From: Neodiprion pinetum
Taxonomy: Eukaryota > Arthropoda > Insecta > Hymenoptera > Diprionidae
Length of the DNA: 64,000 nt
Direction: 5' to 3'
Assembly: GCF_021155775.2 (NCBI RefSeq)
Contig: NC_060235.2
Location: forward strand, 11,998,884 to 12,062,883
The position numbers were made by a program, and so were the translations under genes. This document shows, piece by piece, positions 46,877 through 59,286 of this stretch. Each line of letters opens with the position of its first letter. The first letter of the stretch is position 1. A model generated the notes under the pieces. It was given only the letters and a program-made list of their open reading frames with translations. It did no database searches and had not been told where the DNA came from.

Positions 46877-48879
46877 TCCCCCGACGAAGACAAAGGCGCG
46901 TCTCTGCGGCTTCTGATTTCTCGTAGGATTCTTTCGTTACGTTTAGCTTGTGTCTCAATCCTGCGTTTTAATTTCCTTCGTTCTACTACTTCCAAAGCAG
47001 AGGGATTCCTTTGGCAACAATATCCGGCGAACGCCGAAATATAGGTGGGTATGTTAAATTTCCACAGCAAGAGTAGAATAGACAAGACGGATATCGTTCC
47101 AGAAACGGCAGCTATTGATGGGATCCCTATACCTTTGAAGTTAGCCCATGTATTGTTTACCCGAAGGGTCGCTTCGTTATTCGCGAGGACACTCTCAAGG
47201 TCTAAAATGGCTTGTCCTTGATCCTTGAGGGTATCCAAGTTAATCACGTGATGCAATACAATTTCCCGGCCCGTTACAAATTTGTTTAGCGGGGAAATGG
47301 TATCTGCATGTATTTCTGTTAATTGAGAAGTCATATGTTCTACGATTAATTTGACTCGCGTTTTCAAAGTTTGGAGTTCGCAGCTCTGATTCGTGGTTAT
47401 CAGGGATGGCTTGGTGATTTGAATAATAAAAGTCTGCATTGAAGCGCATGTTATGGTTACCTCAATTGGCTTCGAAGGTAAGATTATTTGCGATCCCTGC
47501 GTTCTTATGTAAGCAATATCTGTGACGAGAAAACGACTCAGAGTGCATCCTCGTGGTATGGGATCAGTTATTTTCTCACAAAGTTCAATAGTATCGTTGC
47601 GATGTCCCACATCGCGGTAATCACCAATGAAATAATCGGTTATCTGTTTCAGTTGAGAAAATGTGACTTCTCTTATAAAATTCTTACGTACTAATTTCAA
47701 AGCATATGTTGGGTTAAGCGTTACATAAGTGTGATTTATTCTTACGGGTACCGGGGTATTCTGAATTATTACCCAAGGTTCCTTTTCTAAGTAAGGCACT
47801 GTGAGTATATAGATAAGTTTGCCTTATCTGTGGTTATAGTTAAATCACTTATTTTAATAAACTTCTCGTAATTTTCCTCCTTAATAGGTATTAGTGTCTT
47901 TTTGTCATTGGCGTCGAAAGCTTGAAGAGCTGTCATAAGCTCCTTTGGAGTAAAAAGGGTGTTATCGATGATACCATGCCTTCCTAATTGCACGGCAGTC
48001 ATTACCAGGTCGATCAGTCTTTGCAGTTCCTTAATTTCAAATAAACTTAGAGTTATAGCTTCCATGTATTCCTGATAAGCAAGCGTTTCGTTACCTTTTA
48101 TTTTTAATGATTCTAATTGTCCCCATACAGTTTCCAAAGAGTGTTTAAGTTTGAGCTGATTTGTATTCAAGATATTAATTTGGACTTGATTTATGTGCAA
48201 GGACTTGGTTACAACAAGATTTAGAGTGTCCGTTACATTTTTTAGTGAGGCTAGATTCCTATTAATTATTTCCAAATCATCCGCGTCAGCAGTTCCATAG
48301 ATTGATTTTTGGATTGTTCCTAAAAAGTTAAACATTCCTCTTTTCGGTCTGATGTTTGGCGTGAGATAAGATTTCCTTAGGGGATACATTTCATTTGCCA
48401 GGCCCGTCAGAAGGACATGTTTTCCAAATACCGCCTCAGCTTCGCGCGAGGCTTCGTAAGTAACGTCGCTCGACGCGAGCGCTTTCGGAGTACTTGTTTT
48501 GGTTCCGTGGGATTGAGATTCCCTTAATTTAGAGGGGCGGCGCGTCATTTGAAGAATAGGCGCACCCAAGTCTAAAATGACTTCCAAAATATTCTTGTGT
48601 GACGAGGCACGGGCAAATTCTAAATCTAAAGCGTCCAGGGCGGACTGGGCGAGGGATCGCTGACCAGGGTTCCAATGGTCCAGATAGGTATCCCGTATCG
48701 TCTGGAGGCCTCCGAGTTTGTCGTGAATGTCGAGTAATGGTTTGGTGAACCCACTTGCGTCAATGGATTGGAATATCTTCCATCTTTCCTGGTACATGTA
48801 TACTTTGCCCACTTCCTCCTGGAGTAAAGTCCCATTGATAACTGAGACATCGAAGTAGGCTAGGGACAGACTGCTACAC
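46852..48879 (-). pseudogene. env: Errantivirus env, F-type fusion glycoprotein, frame change
   Basis: An acceptor (TTCTTTTGTTATAG) at 48880 opens the frame, so env is made from a spliced RNA. The first frame (to 47787) has a surface-like part and a furin-type site RPKR (residues 155-158 from the ATG at 48812), followed by GMFNFLGTIQ, a fusion-peptide-like segment. A long helical region follows. This matches insect errantivirus and baculovirus F-type envelope proteins. The frame then changes within about 47785-47800, and the second frame (47799-46852) continues with the ectodomain, a membrane span (GTISVLSILLLLW) and an Arg-rich tail. The break disables this copy as it stands. Likely a membrane glycoprotein for cell-to-cell transfer (family knowledge). 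Confidence 0.87.
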
Positions 48880-48902
48880 CTATAACAAAAGAAACTTAGA
48901 CT

Positions 48903-51900
48903 CTATTCCGTGGAGATCCAATTGTTACCCTGAACCCGTTTGAGTTTAATTCTAGGGATTGGATCGTTTTCCCTTGGTCCGGTGTCGTATTCGTAGTACG
49001 GTTTGGTATTATTCAGATGGGTCTTCCAATAAGACGCTGTGGAATCATCCGCGGTTTTCTTGTAAGTGATATTTCCTTTTTGTTCGTTGATCTCGACGAC
49101 GACGAATGGTCCATTCCAAATCCTTTCCAAGGCGTTCTGTCGCGTATGGTTCTTGATCATTACTTTATCTCCCACTTGATATAAAGGAGTTTGTCGTCGT
49201 GTTCCTTGGTCCACTTGTTTTTGGTTTTTCTCTCTGGATTTGGTAAGCCAGACCAGAGCTTTCTCGAACCGTTCCTCCCATTTTCGTATCCACAACATTT
49301 TCTTACTAATCACGGTTTCCAATAGGTTTTCGCGGAAACCGTCAGGATTGTTGGCTTCGTGACAGAACATGAGGTTGTGAGGCGTTTCACCTGTTGATTG
49401 ATGAACGGAAGTGTTATAGGCACGTGCCATTTCTATTGAAACCTTTTCCCAAGTGTGTATTCTCTCTTTGCAGGCAGTTCGAATATAGTCTTTCAAGACA
49501 CCATGCATTCGTTCTATAGAGCCGTTCGACTGCGGGTGATATGCAGTTGTGGTGATATGTTTGATATTATAGTGTTCGAGAAAGGAATCGGTCAGCTCGT
49601 TACAAAACTCCTTTCCCATGTCCGTCAAGATTACTTTGGGGCACCCGAAGTTACCTATCCAGTACTCTGATAGAGCCTTGATAACTTCTGTCGCGGTTTT
49701 GTTCGTAAGTGGGGCACATTTAATGAATTTAGTTATTGAATCCTGCATCGTGAGGATATATCGGTGTTTATTCCAAGATTCGACCAGAGGTCCGACGATA
49801 TCTATTGAAATTTGATCGTTAGGTTTTTCAGCAAAGGTTTCGAAAAGAATAGCGGGTGATTTCATTTGTATCCTTTCCTTTTTATACATCTGACACGTGG
49901 GGCATGCCTGGATAAAGGAATTGATATCATTCTCCATACGTGACCATACGCCGTTTCTTTTACTCGGTCAATTGTTTTTGCTAGGCCGAAGTGTCCATTG
50001 ATGTCGTTGTGAGCGCTGGCCATGATTTCTTTCTGTTGCTGTTTGTTAGGCACATCCTTTCCTGTCAAGCAAAATGATATGTCTGCACCTGAGTCCTGAC
50101 GTATCCTCTTGAGATCTTCAATGATCGAATTGGTTTCTTCTTTGGTGGTTTTCTTAGGGTCAATCCAGAAGTATATCTTTTCGTACCTTTTCGGATGAAT
50201 GTAGTTTCTGAGTTTCTCACGTCTATCAGTCTGATTCTTTGGTATAATCAGGGTGTTGTCAGAGGCATCCTTTTCTTCTAGGGTAATCTTCACCCATTTG
50301 CCGTCCTCCCCTTTTCGATTTCGGTTGGGAACGAGTTTGATGTGAGATTCTGTCCTGCCTGTTGTGAGTGACAATCTCTCGATGTCAATGTGGCGTGCGG
50401 CAATATGGTGGACCCACTTGGGATTCCTGTCAATGGGTGTGATTTCGTATAGTCCCTTTTCCAATTCGGTGAGTTTTCCGAAGATCTCTTCCTTTGTGCG
50501 AAAGACTCTGGATAACTCATCCGCTACTACGTTACTTTTTCCCGAAACATGTTCTATCAGGAATGAGTATTCCTCCAATCTTAGTCTCCAACGCAGCAGG
50601 CGTTGACTGGGGTCTACGCAATTTTTCAGCCATACGAGTGCACGATGATCGGTGCGGATGATGAAGGGTTTATCCGGTGTATTGAGCAAATATACTCTTA
50701 GTCTCTTGACGGCCCATACAACAACAAGCATCTCCTTCTCCGTCGTACTGTAATTCCTTTCCGCATCATTCAGGGTTCGAGATAAGAAATATATGGGGTG
50801 GCCGTCTTGAGATAGTACCGCTCCAATTCCATCGTTTGACGCGTCGGTGGTTACGACGTATTGTTTAGCTGGGTCTGATCTCACAAGTATCGGTGGTGTG
50901 ACCAACTTTTCTTTCAGGGTTTCGAAGGCTTCTTGGCAGGCTGCTGACCAATCCCATGGGATGTCCTTTCTTGTTAACCTTGTTAATGGTTTCGCTAACA
51001 TTGAATAGTTTTGTATGAACTTTCGGTAATACCCCGTCAAACCAAGGAAGGATCGAATCGTCTTAACGTTGACTGGAACGGGTAATTGTTGTATCGCTCT
51101 GGTCTTTTCCGGATCTGGTTTGCTTCCTTCGTCAGTGATGACATATTCGAGGTATCTCACTTCAGTTTTCATGAAGGCGCACTTCTCTGGCTGGAGTTTC
51201 AAGTTACATTGTCTTAAACGCTGAAATACGGTTCTTACATTTCGATGGTGTTCTTCCTCCGTTTCACCAAAAATTATTACGTCATCAATGTAGACGCAAC
51301 AGATCTTCTGATTCAATCCTCTCAGCGCATCGTTCATCATGCGTTGGAAGGTCGCAGGAGCGTTCTGTAATCCGAAAGGCATTCGTTGGTATTCGAAATG
51401 CCCGTCGGGGGTTGAGAAGGCAGTGTATTTCTTGGAGTCAGTAGCCATGTTGATCTGGTGGAATCCTGCGGCCATGTCGACAGTAGTAAAGAACTTGGCC
51501 CTTCCCATGTGATCGAGTAAATCCTCGATTATTGGTATCGGATAAGAATCCTGAACGGTAAGTTCATTAATCTTCCTGAAATCGATCACAATTCTATACT
51601 TGGGCTTTCCGTCGGGGCCCGGTTTTTTGGGTACAACCCAAACTGGCGAGTTGTATGGCGACTCGGATTCCGTTATTATTCCTTGTTTCAACATTTTCTC
51701 TACTCCCTTTTTTACAACCTGCTGGTGCAGCTGTGGAGCACGGAAACTTTTCACATTTACAATGCGTTGAGGATCTGACAACTCGATGCGATGTTCAGCC
51801 ATTGAAGTTCCATTGACCATGTCTTCCTCCTGTAAGGCAAAGATATCGCTGAAATCCTGAAGAATACTCCAAATTTCTTTCTGGTACTCATCCGGTAGGT

Positions 51901-52678
51901 GTTTCAAGTCGACAGTATGTTGGAGCGCCTGCTCTCTTTCATCACGTGGTTGTTGCCATACACCCGGGGTCGACATACTCTTTACTCGGTGGACTTGGAC
52001 GTTCTCCAGTCCGAGCTCGATAGCTTCGTCTTCAGCGGTGGTGATGATTCCATAAGCCGTACCATGATTGTTCGTGTGTACAATCTGCACCGGGATATTT
52101 TCCATAGGCATTCCGTCTTTATAGACCATGCGTAACATGAGATCGAGATTCTTTTCGTCGGTATCGATGGCAATTTTGTTCACCGAATTTGGTTTAAATC
52201 GAATTTTTCGGTCGCTACTAAGGTGGTGTATCTTATTCTTCAGGGTGAGCGTCGAGGCATTCAACTGGAAATCTCGCCTCCTCATAAACGGGTTTCCCAT
52301 GATTCCATCTTCGTCGTCAGGCAGATAATCGTCTGGTATAATGACGAATTCGTCCTTTAGCCCCATGTGACTTAGTACAGCAATTTCATTCGCGGAATTT
52401 AGCGCTTTGCCAGTCTTAAAGGAAATTTTGCGTTTGATAATTGGACAAATTTGTTTATCCGATGGATGAATAACCTTCCGTTTTATGAGGTTTATTGATG
52501 CACCTGTATCGACCATAAGGGCTACTCCTTTCTTTGTTTCTCCAAATTTTATTACAGCACACTGTAGTAACCCCTGTGAAACTGAACATACACGGGCTCC
52601 TGTTGGCACTCGTCCTCTAGTTCGTCCTCCTGTCCCTTTATTTCCTCTTCCTCTGACTGGAGTTCCTCTGACGTGCAA
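48903..52678 (-). pseudogene. pol: Errantivirus pol: protease, RT, RNase H, integrase; one frame change
   Basis: The frame begins inside the gag end in the -1 frame relative to gag, as usual for retroelement gag-pol. Protease: VDTGAS (57-61). RT: FRKINELTVQDSYPIP, FTTVDMAAGFHQI, MPFGLQNAPATFQR and catalytic YIDD (463-466). RNase H: TTDASNDGIGAVL and STTEKEMLVVVWAVK. The integrase zinc finger starts with the His pair near residue 900. A one-base change near 49940 moves the frame. The next ORF (49937-48903) gives CPTCQ of the HHCC finger, the catalytic core (IDIVGPL, LTDMGKEF, HPQSNGSIERMH) and a C-terminal GDKVMI segment. All catalytic residues that I can identify are present; the break lies between HH and CC. 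Confidence 0.93.
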
Positions 52679-55074
52679 TTGACTTGGTCGTTGGGCGGTT
52701 TGTCTTTGAGGCTGGCGTTTTGAAAATTTGCGTCTCGCTTATTGCCGTTAGTATTAGGGCGTTGGTCGTTCTGTGGTCGGCGCGGAGCGTAGCAGTTCCG
52801 GCTGTAGTGTCCTCTGGTTCCGCAATTATGACATACTGCTTGTTGTTCATGGGCGGTCCGATGTGTGTTACAGGTGTGGCATTCACATCTCTGGAGTTCT
52901 TTATCTTCATCTTGTTCCGCTTCATCGTGGTGGTGGACAGACGGTGGTGGTCGAGGAGTTGACCTTGGCGAGTTCGTCAAGGTTCTTTGTTGTACCTGGA
53001 ATCTTCGCGTATCTGATGCGCTGCTTGGCCCATAAATTTGGGACTTGTTCCAAAACGTGGGTTTCGAGGCTGTGTCGTTACTGTTCATCAGCTGTTGTTG
53101 ATGCATTTGGAAATTCAATTCCTCGCCTTCGGCTTCTTTCGCAGCCTTCTGGGCTTCTAGTAACTTGAAGTACTGACGGTTTTTGACTTGATGGAATATC
53201 CTCGGATTAAGTCCGTACTACTGGCACACTCTATTTTCGAGGTCTTGAAGATTAGGATCGATGTTCGCTCGTAGTTGTTGATTCGAGAAGGCAGCTACGA
53301 GGTCTTGGTAGATCTGATTGAATTTGAGATTGTAGGCGTCCACAGTGTCGCCCTTTTGGCCTGTTCTGCCAAGCTCCATTTCCACAGTGGTGGCACTTTT
53401 CTCGACAATAACGGCTGATCTTATGACTTCGAGTAAAGTTGGGATTGTACGAGGTCTCCTCTGGTTGATGGTCTTCTGAAGAGCTCCTCCTGTCTTCAAG
53501 CTGATTACCATGCTCAAAAACGGGAAACCTTGGGTTGGCATAACTACCATATCGGCGGCTTTTACTTGCATGATCCAAGCGTGTACGTCTTCGCCTGCTT
53601 TTCCTTCCAGTCTGCAATCAATCATCTTGATGGCTTGAAACGCGGGTAGGAAATCTTGGATCGCATAGGGCTCGTCCGCTGGGCGATTTGGTTCTCCGGG
53701 GTATCTTCCGGCAGCATCGGGGCGTAGGCTGACATCATTCAAGTAAGCTTCCGTTCGTGCATACGGGCCTGGGTCTCTTGGATTCCGAGGGGGAAACACG
53801 TCTCGGGGTGGCGCAGTTGCAGGTAGTTGAATTCTTGTTTGGTTTCTTCGCGCAAGTTCCTCAATGTTTCTCATTATCTCCTGCTGTTGGCGTAAAGCTT
53901 CGGGATCACTCAGCAACTGGGACATACTGAACGTCACAGTGTCCGGACGACGATGTGGTAAAATAGCAGACATTTCCAAGGCTCTTCGAAGTTCATCCTC
54001 TTCTTGCTGTTCTAGACGACGACGCGGGACGTTGTTACGGGTATTGCTACCAGTACCTCGTGGGATTTCGTAATCCGTCGGACCATTAGGCCACTGTGGA
54101 CTAGGCCTTGGTGTGAGGCGTACGTTCGGCATCCGTGATAAACGTCGGCTTTCCTCGAGAACGCGTTGCAGTGTCGAATCCGTATCCGACAAGATATCAT
54201 GGTTTACATTGGCTCGCGCGGTGGAGAATCGGTCGTTTTCTAATGAGCGATTTTGGTGAAGGGTCGGTATTGGCATCGCATTTATACCTTGATGGTCCGA
54301 GTCTGAATTGGCTGGGGAGCCCACCTCATTGATGCGCGGTGTCGGTGGCAGCAATCGGTTTTGAGCGAGCCCGTATAATGCCGAGTAACGTGGTGGGTTT
54401 GTTACGATTGAGGGAGCTATCTGAGTAGGACCTTCCACCTCTGATTCAACGAGACGCGCGGTATCTAGTTGAATTCGCGGTATCGCTCCGGTATGGTTTC
54501 CGGGCGGTCTCAAAATATTAGAAACATTCGGATCATCGCTAGTTGTTAAGCGATAATAGTTATTGATTGCTTCTCGATTGGTATTACTATTTGTAAGAGC
54601 TTCCTCTTGACGGTTTTCTTCGGTTAATTGGTGATTCGGTTGTTGCATTTCCTGAAACATTTGGTTGGTGACGCTTTCAAGCGTGTCTTCGGGACGCGGA
54701 ACTGTTTTAGAGTTTTGATTTATTTCTACATTATTGCGACGAATGAAGTCGTGTTCACGACGTTCTTGATTTCTCAATTGAATAAAACGGGTAACCTCTT
54801 CTATAGGCAAATCTTCGCGGCGAGCAAGTTGACGCGCAGTTAACCTCTCTCCGTTTAATTGCTCTAGACCAAGACGGTATCTGCCCATTGCAGTTAAATC
54901 ATTACGTTCGGTGGCTTCTTGTAGCCTATTCGCAAGCTGAGTCATTTGGTTCGTCAAATCCCAAAATCTCTCTTCAAACCGGGATTCAGAAGTGACGGAT
55001 TGTCCATCTTCTGCAGTCTCAACAATAGTGGGAGGTACTGCCGATCTCCGGTCATTGTTTTCGTTCACGTCCAT
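52552..55074 (-). pseudogene. gag: Errantivirus gag with an in-frame UAG
   Basis: ATG at 55074. The first 618 codons have a Glu/Arg/Asn-rich N-terminal half and a capsid-like helical region toward the end (from about residue 460). They stop at UAG (53218-53220). The same frame stays open for 221 codons beyond it, through a Gln-rich stretch and one zinc knuckle (CHNCGTRGHYSRNC), to 52552. So one amber codon separates capsid from nucleocapsid. The overlap with pol is 127 nt. Mutation of a sense codon is the simplest reading; readthrough is possible but the context (CAG UAG UAC) is not a known strong readthrough signal. Confidence 0.88.
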
Positions 55075-55751
55075 TGTGAATTTATTTTTTGAATTTACCT
55101 TGAGTCAAGCTTTGACTTTATTTATTTGAATGATTCAAGTTTGACCATCAAATTCTTAGTTTCGATCACGATTTGTCCTTCGATAAGTTTATGGTGACTC
55201 GAGTAAGTAACAAAATGCTTGTACTCACGCTAGGAGTAGCCAAATTGAGGTGTGAAGCATCACACTCGAAGATCGTGGTAGCCGTCGGTACGAGGCTTCG
55301 ATGTCCTGGAGTCTCTGACAGGCACCGGGGGCAAGAATATAAGAGCGGTTCGAGTCTGAGTGTCCTTATTCTCACTTCACTTCACTTAGACGGTTTAAAC
55401 GCGAAGTTTATTGTATCTAAGGAGTGCAGAATTTTATACTTGCTTCCTTTCCAATAAATACACAAGTTTACTATGGGAATTGTCCAGTGTAGAATCAGGC
55501 GGTCTACACTCAGTCCCTGGTTATCAAGCGGTCTACACGCAGTCCTTGATTGTCTACGCAAGGCGGCCTTTCACTCTATCCCTTGCTAGGTACAATTCGT
55601 AATAATTACTTATAAACGCGTAGCCGAAGGTTCGCGCGTGAATTTATTGGGCTTACGCACTCACTTCCACAATTCGTCACTGTGATCCGGCCGTTTGATA
55701 CGCGCGCCGCGTTCGTTGGATTAAACCGGATCCTGGCAGGATCGCCAAATT
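55075..55751 (-). promoter_or_regulatory. Errantivirus leader: primer-binding site, splice donor, tandem repeats
   Basis: Next to the 5' LTR, TGGCGATCCTGCCAGGA (55747-55731) matches, from memory, the 3' end of an insect tRNA-Arg. A donor CTCAAG/GTAAAT lies at 55099, 24 nt before the gag ATG, and could pair with the env acceptor at 48880. The leader carries diverged repeats of GCGGTCTACACNCAGTCC (plus strand 55499-55588). Confidence 0.7.
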
Positions 55752-56118
55752 TGTCATGCAAATATTGCGCAACGATTATATAGGTATTTATATGTTTATT
55801 CAAACAGAGAATTGAATGATGATTGATAACAAAAAATGGTAAAAGGAAGTGTTAACGTTATATTATATTAAATTAGACGTGCGTTACGCCTGGAAGCAGT
55901 ATTGAGACTGCTCACACGGCCTCTCGCCGGGCTCGGCGACAGTGCATATGAAGTGCATAATCGCGTAATTTGAGCACTGCTGCCGATAAGAAAGCCAAGC
56001 GCATAAGGCGGGCCACGCTGCATGATAAATTTTGCACTCATCTAAATGATCCCAGGCATGTTCCTACGAGAGGATATAAACTGTTACATTTCATTAGAAA
56101 TGTTCCAGCTCCATCACA
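55752..56118 (-). repeat. 5' LTR of the errantivirus
   Basis: 367 bp, direct repeat of 46510-46876 with five substitutions. Confidence 0.96.
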
Positions 56119-56373
56119 ATAATAAGGATAAAACCAAAAAAGTCAGCCCAGACTAATACCGAAACATTTCTTACGATTAATAGCGTAAAACGACCACAGG
56201 GCGTGATCAACATAAGAATAAAAATTTGGATATAGAAAAAGATATGGACGTCTACGTAATAGATCAAAAAAATTTTGAGTATGACTTCCTTATTGGACTT
56301 GATATAATAAAAGAGTTCAAATTAAGACAAGATGAACATTTGAAAATAACACAAGGAACAAAACCTATAGATG
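56119..56373 (+). pseudogene. Retropepsin-like scrap in right palindrome arm
   Basis: Mirror of 45875-46201, cut by the provirus. The plus strand reads YDFLIGLDIIKEF and then EHLKITQGTKP up to the LTR-like segment at 56374. Confidence 0.6.
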
Positions 56374-56822
56374 TGTTTCGGCAAAGTATCGAATAAGTTA
56401 AATGTTTCTCGCACACTCAAAATCGTCCTCACGCATGGACGCACACTCGCGTGCGATGTTTACTTGCCGTCTCTGCGTAAAATCTCACCGCTTGCTCGTG
56501 CTGCGACGCAAAACAAATCAGCTGTATCTCATGTATTATCTACTGTCTCAAAATTATGTATGTGTATCATCAATGTGTATTCTCGCCTGTAAATCGTCAG
56601 TTATCGCTCTCTTCTCTTGCGATACAGATCGTATCAACTCTGTACCTTCCTCTCATAAAGTATTCTTTATTGATAACCAACTATAATCTACCGTTAACAA
56701 TCATCCCGCTTCCTCGCTATAGTCAATCATCACTAATAGTCCAGGAGAATAAGATTAAGTTTTATTCTGAAATAACGTAGCCTAGCCGATTTTTTTATAG
56801 GTTCATTAGAGACGGACGAACA
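56374..56822 (+). repeat. LTR-like segment in right palindrome arm
   Basis: 449-bp mirror of 45426-45874. Confidence 0.6.
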
Positions 56823-57467
56823 TATTTTCACCCATGCCCCAAAAAGATAGGTCCGGGTTTGTCCGTAACGATTGTTCAAACTTTCGAGACCCCACATTCT
56901 GTTAAATAACGTCTTCGTTATAGGTCATACACGAAAACTGTTCAAACAAAAGTTGTTCGTCTCATCATTCTCGATAAAACAAGCTGTCGTGAGATCAATT
57001 TCTTCTATTTTAGTAGCAAAATGCAGAATGCCGTAGAAAAAAAAATTTTACATTTCTTGTTACAAATTGATGAATAAACAACGTGTGGCTTTGAAACTCA
57101 TGGTACAGGTAATATGAAGTGTCTTCAAAATTATCGTGCAAGGCTTTTTTGGCTGTGTTATATAGTTGAGCGACAATCCGCGACAAGCCAAAATCCGTAT
57201 ATCGTCTGCCCTTTCTTATGTGATTGGCCCACGGGTTGCCAAAAAATCATGGAGTCAGTTCGTTACTAGTACTTTCCATAAGTGAAAAAAAAAAAAATTA
57301 ATTTTATACTCGAAAATCTTAATTTTTGGGCGACTTGAAATTTTTTGCTTTCAAACAAATAGAGATATCTTTGAGAATATTCATATTTTTGTAAATATTA
57401 TGATGGATTGTACTTGCACTTCATCATACGAGCAACTTAAAAAAAAAACATGAATATCTTGACGAGA

Positions 57468-57987
57468 ACCGGAGATAACGGTGTTTAAGTGTTATTTTGT
57501 TTATTGTTGTTGTGATTAATATTAAGGGAGAAGAAAATCTGCTATCTCGCAACACCCCAAGGCATCACCGTGAATTTTTTCAGATCTCTAGGTGTGTTGT
57601 ATCTAGTAAAAAAAAATTTCTGAACGTTCGTCGAGCGGCGTTAGTCGGCGGAATGAAGCTGGGCGGCGCGGCGGCGTGGTGGGGGGCTCGAGGCTTCGCG
57701 CGCCCGGCTGTTCTCACCGCTTAATTAACAACTCAATAACTCCGTTAATAATGATCGTACATTTTTTTTTCTGTCGAACCGTGCTATTTTTTTCTCAACA
57801 ATTCGAATCTGTAATTAGATTTTTAATATTACAATATATTTTTTTCTTTTGGATTTTAGACATATTCTTAGGAAATATTGCTATAAATAACTTTGGATTT
57901 ATAATATCTGTGAATTTTAAGATAAAATAAGATTGTAAAAAACCTAATTACGGTGGTGTGAGTATGTATACATATAATATATTATCA
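57468..57987. other. Stretch without recognisable features
   Basis: Holds a short GC-rich patch (57640-57720) that yields a spurious Gly/Ala-rich ORF; otherwise AT-rich. Confidence 0.4.
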
Positions 57988-58357
57988 GATAGCTGTAACT
58001 TTTTTCTATCAACTCAAAATCGCTTGAAATTTTCAGGGAAAATACTTCATTCTTTCCCCAAACAACGCTGAAAATTTTTAGCTTAGAGTCGAAGTTGTTA
58101 ACGAGCTATGAATTATCAAAATGTTCAAGTTTCCCCATAATATTTCGTATTTCATGGCATTAACGAGCTGTGAATTTGAATCATGCCATGAAATACGAAT
58201 TATTATGTGGTAAACTTGAACATTTTGAAAATTCACAGCTCGTTAACAACTTCGACTCAAAGCTGTAAATTTTCAGCATTGTTTGGGGAAAGAATGAAGT
58301 ATTTTCCCTGAAAATTTGAAGCGATATTGAATGGATAGAAAAAAGTTACAGCCATCT
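57988..58357. mobile_element. Palindromic MITE/foldback, 370 bp
   Basis: Arms of about 175 bp run from AGCTGTAACTTTTTTCTATC to its complement, meeting around 58165-58185. No coding capacity. Confidence 0.75.
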
Positions 58358-58710
58358 TATAACAGCAATTTTTCAGACATCAATTGGTTTTGCGAGGCCG
58401 TATATAAAAAGGACCGAATTAATAATAATAATTCGTGTGGGTAGTGATAAAGTATACCTAGACGAAAAATTTGAGCCGTCGATTGGCCGTCTACTTGGAA
58501 AATTCTTGACTTGGCAGCGTTTCAAAGTTATGCAAAATTTTGCTAAAATAGTAGTTCATGAAAAGGGTCCTAATTAAACTGGATTTTGCTTTGGTGTAAA
58601 AAACTATTTTTTTCCTCAAAATACAAGGTCAGAAAGGAGGAATGCCGTTTGATTCGAGTCTTTAAGTCCCATAGAGCTCCCATGAAAAAATCGTGAAAAT
58701 AACTAAGAAA

Positions 58711-59286
58711 AATCTGAATAAAGATTTGCGTAAAGTAAGTCGTTTCGGAGTTATCAGGCTTTAAACATCGAACCGTTTGAAATAATGATATTATTAATTT
58801 ATAAATGCTACAAAACTGACTCATATCACTTAAATACACAATATTATTGATTTTAAAATTGAAACTATAGACTTCCAATGAAATGTTAGTTATTAAATTT
58901 CATTAATCTACGATATGAGTCAGTTTTGTAGCATTTGTGAATTGATAACATCATTATTTCAAACGGTTCGATGTTTGAGGCCTGATCACTCCGAAACGAC
59001 TCACCTCACGCAAATGTTTATTCAGATCTTTTTTGTAGAGCTTAAAATTTCCTACAAGAATGTGTTTTGTTCATATCTTCAGACAGATTCGTTTTCGAGC
59101 AATGAAATTCTAAATTTTTAAAAAATTCTTTCCCATGTTATTTAAATAGGAAATAGAAAATTGAGAATCGCCACCTCTAAATATCAATATTAAGAGCCCA
59201 TATTTTACCGAGGTCATTTTTGAGGGACACTCGGAAGATTTTTCAAAGTTCTTCATAAAAAAAAATCGGTTTTTTTGAAACACCCT
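58711..59286. mobile_element. Second palindromic element, related to the 37071-38042 family
   Basis: 58711-58824 and 58914-59028 are inverted repeats (AACGGTTCGATGTTT and CGAAACGAC cores). The right part (59029-59286) shares TTTTTGTAGAGC, AAATTTCCTACAA and a TTATTTAAA-GGAAATAGAAA block with 37071-38042, and ends TTTGAAACACCCTAA. Left terminus not located. Confidence 0.55.

Larger units (their letters stand above)
46510..56118 (-). mobile_element. Errantivirus-like Gypsy provirus with env
   Basis: LTRs 46510-46876 and 55752-56118, each 367 bp, ending TGTGATGG and GCATGACA on the minus strand and differing at five positions. Exact 4-bp target duplication ATAA, confirmed by the uninterrupted mirror sequence in the left palindrome arm. 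Order on the minus strand: 5' LTR, primer-binding site, 0.65 kb leader, gag, pol, env, 3' LTR. Each gene carries one break (a stop or a frame change), so this copy is recent but defective. Confidence 0.96.
44781..57467. mobile_element. Large palindromic (foldback) element, split by an errantivirus
   Basis: The left arm (44781-46276) is the reverse complement of the right arm (46359-46509 plus 56119-57467), about 1.5 kb per arm with a few percent mismatch by eye. The central spacer is a repeat of AGTTAACAACAT/AGTTAACTACAT units. The arms contain, from outside in, unique AT-rich sequence, an LTR-like segment (45426-45874; mirror 56374-56822) and a retropepsin scrap. It may be a Foldback-type transposon or an inverted duplication of a retroelement fragment. 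No target duplication is seen at the outer ends. Confidence 0.78.

Noticed and set aside
49938..49942. Programmed frameshift in errantivirus integrase
   Set aside because: It splits the zinc finger of integrase, a place where no known retroelement shifts frame; a one-base mutation is simpler.
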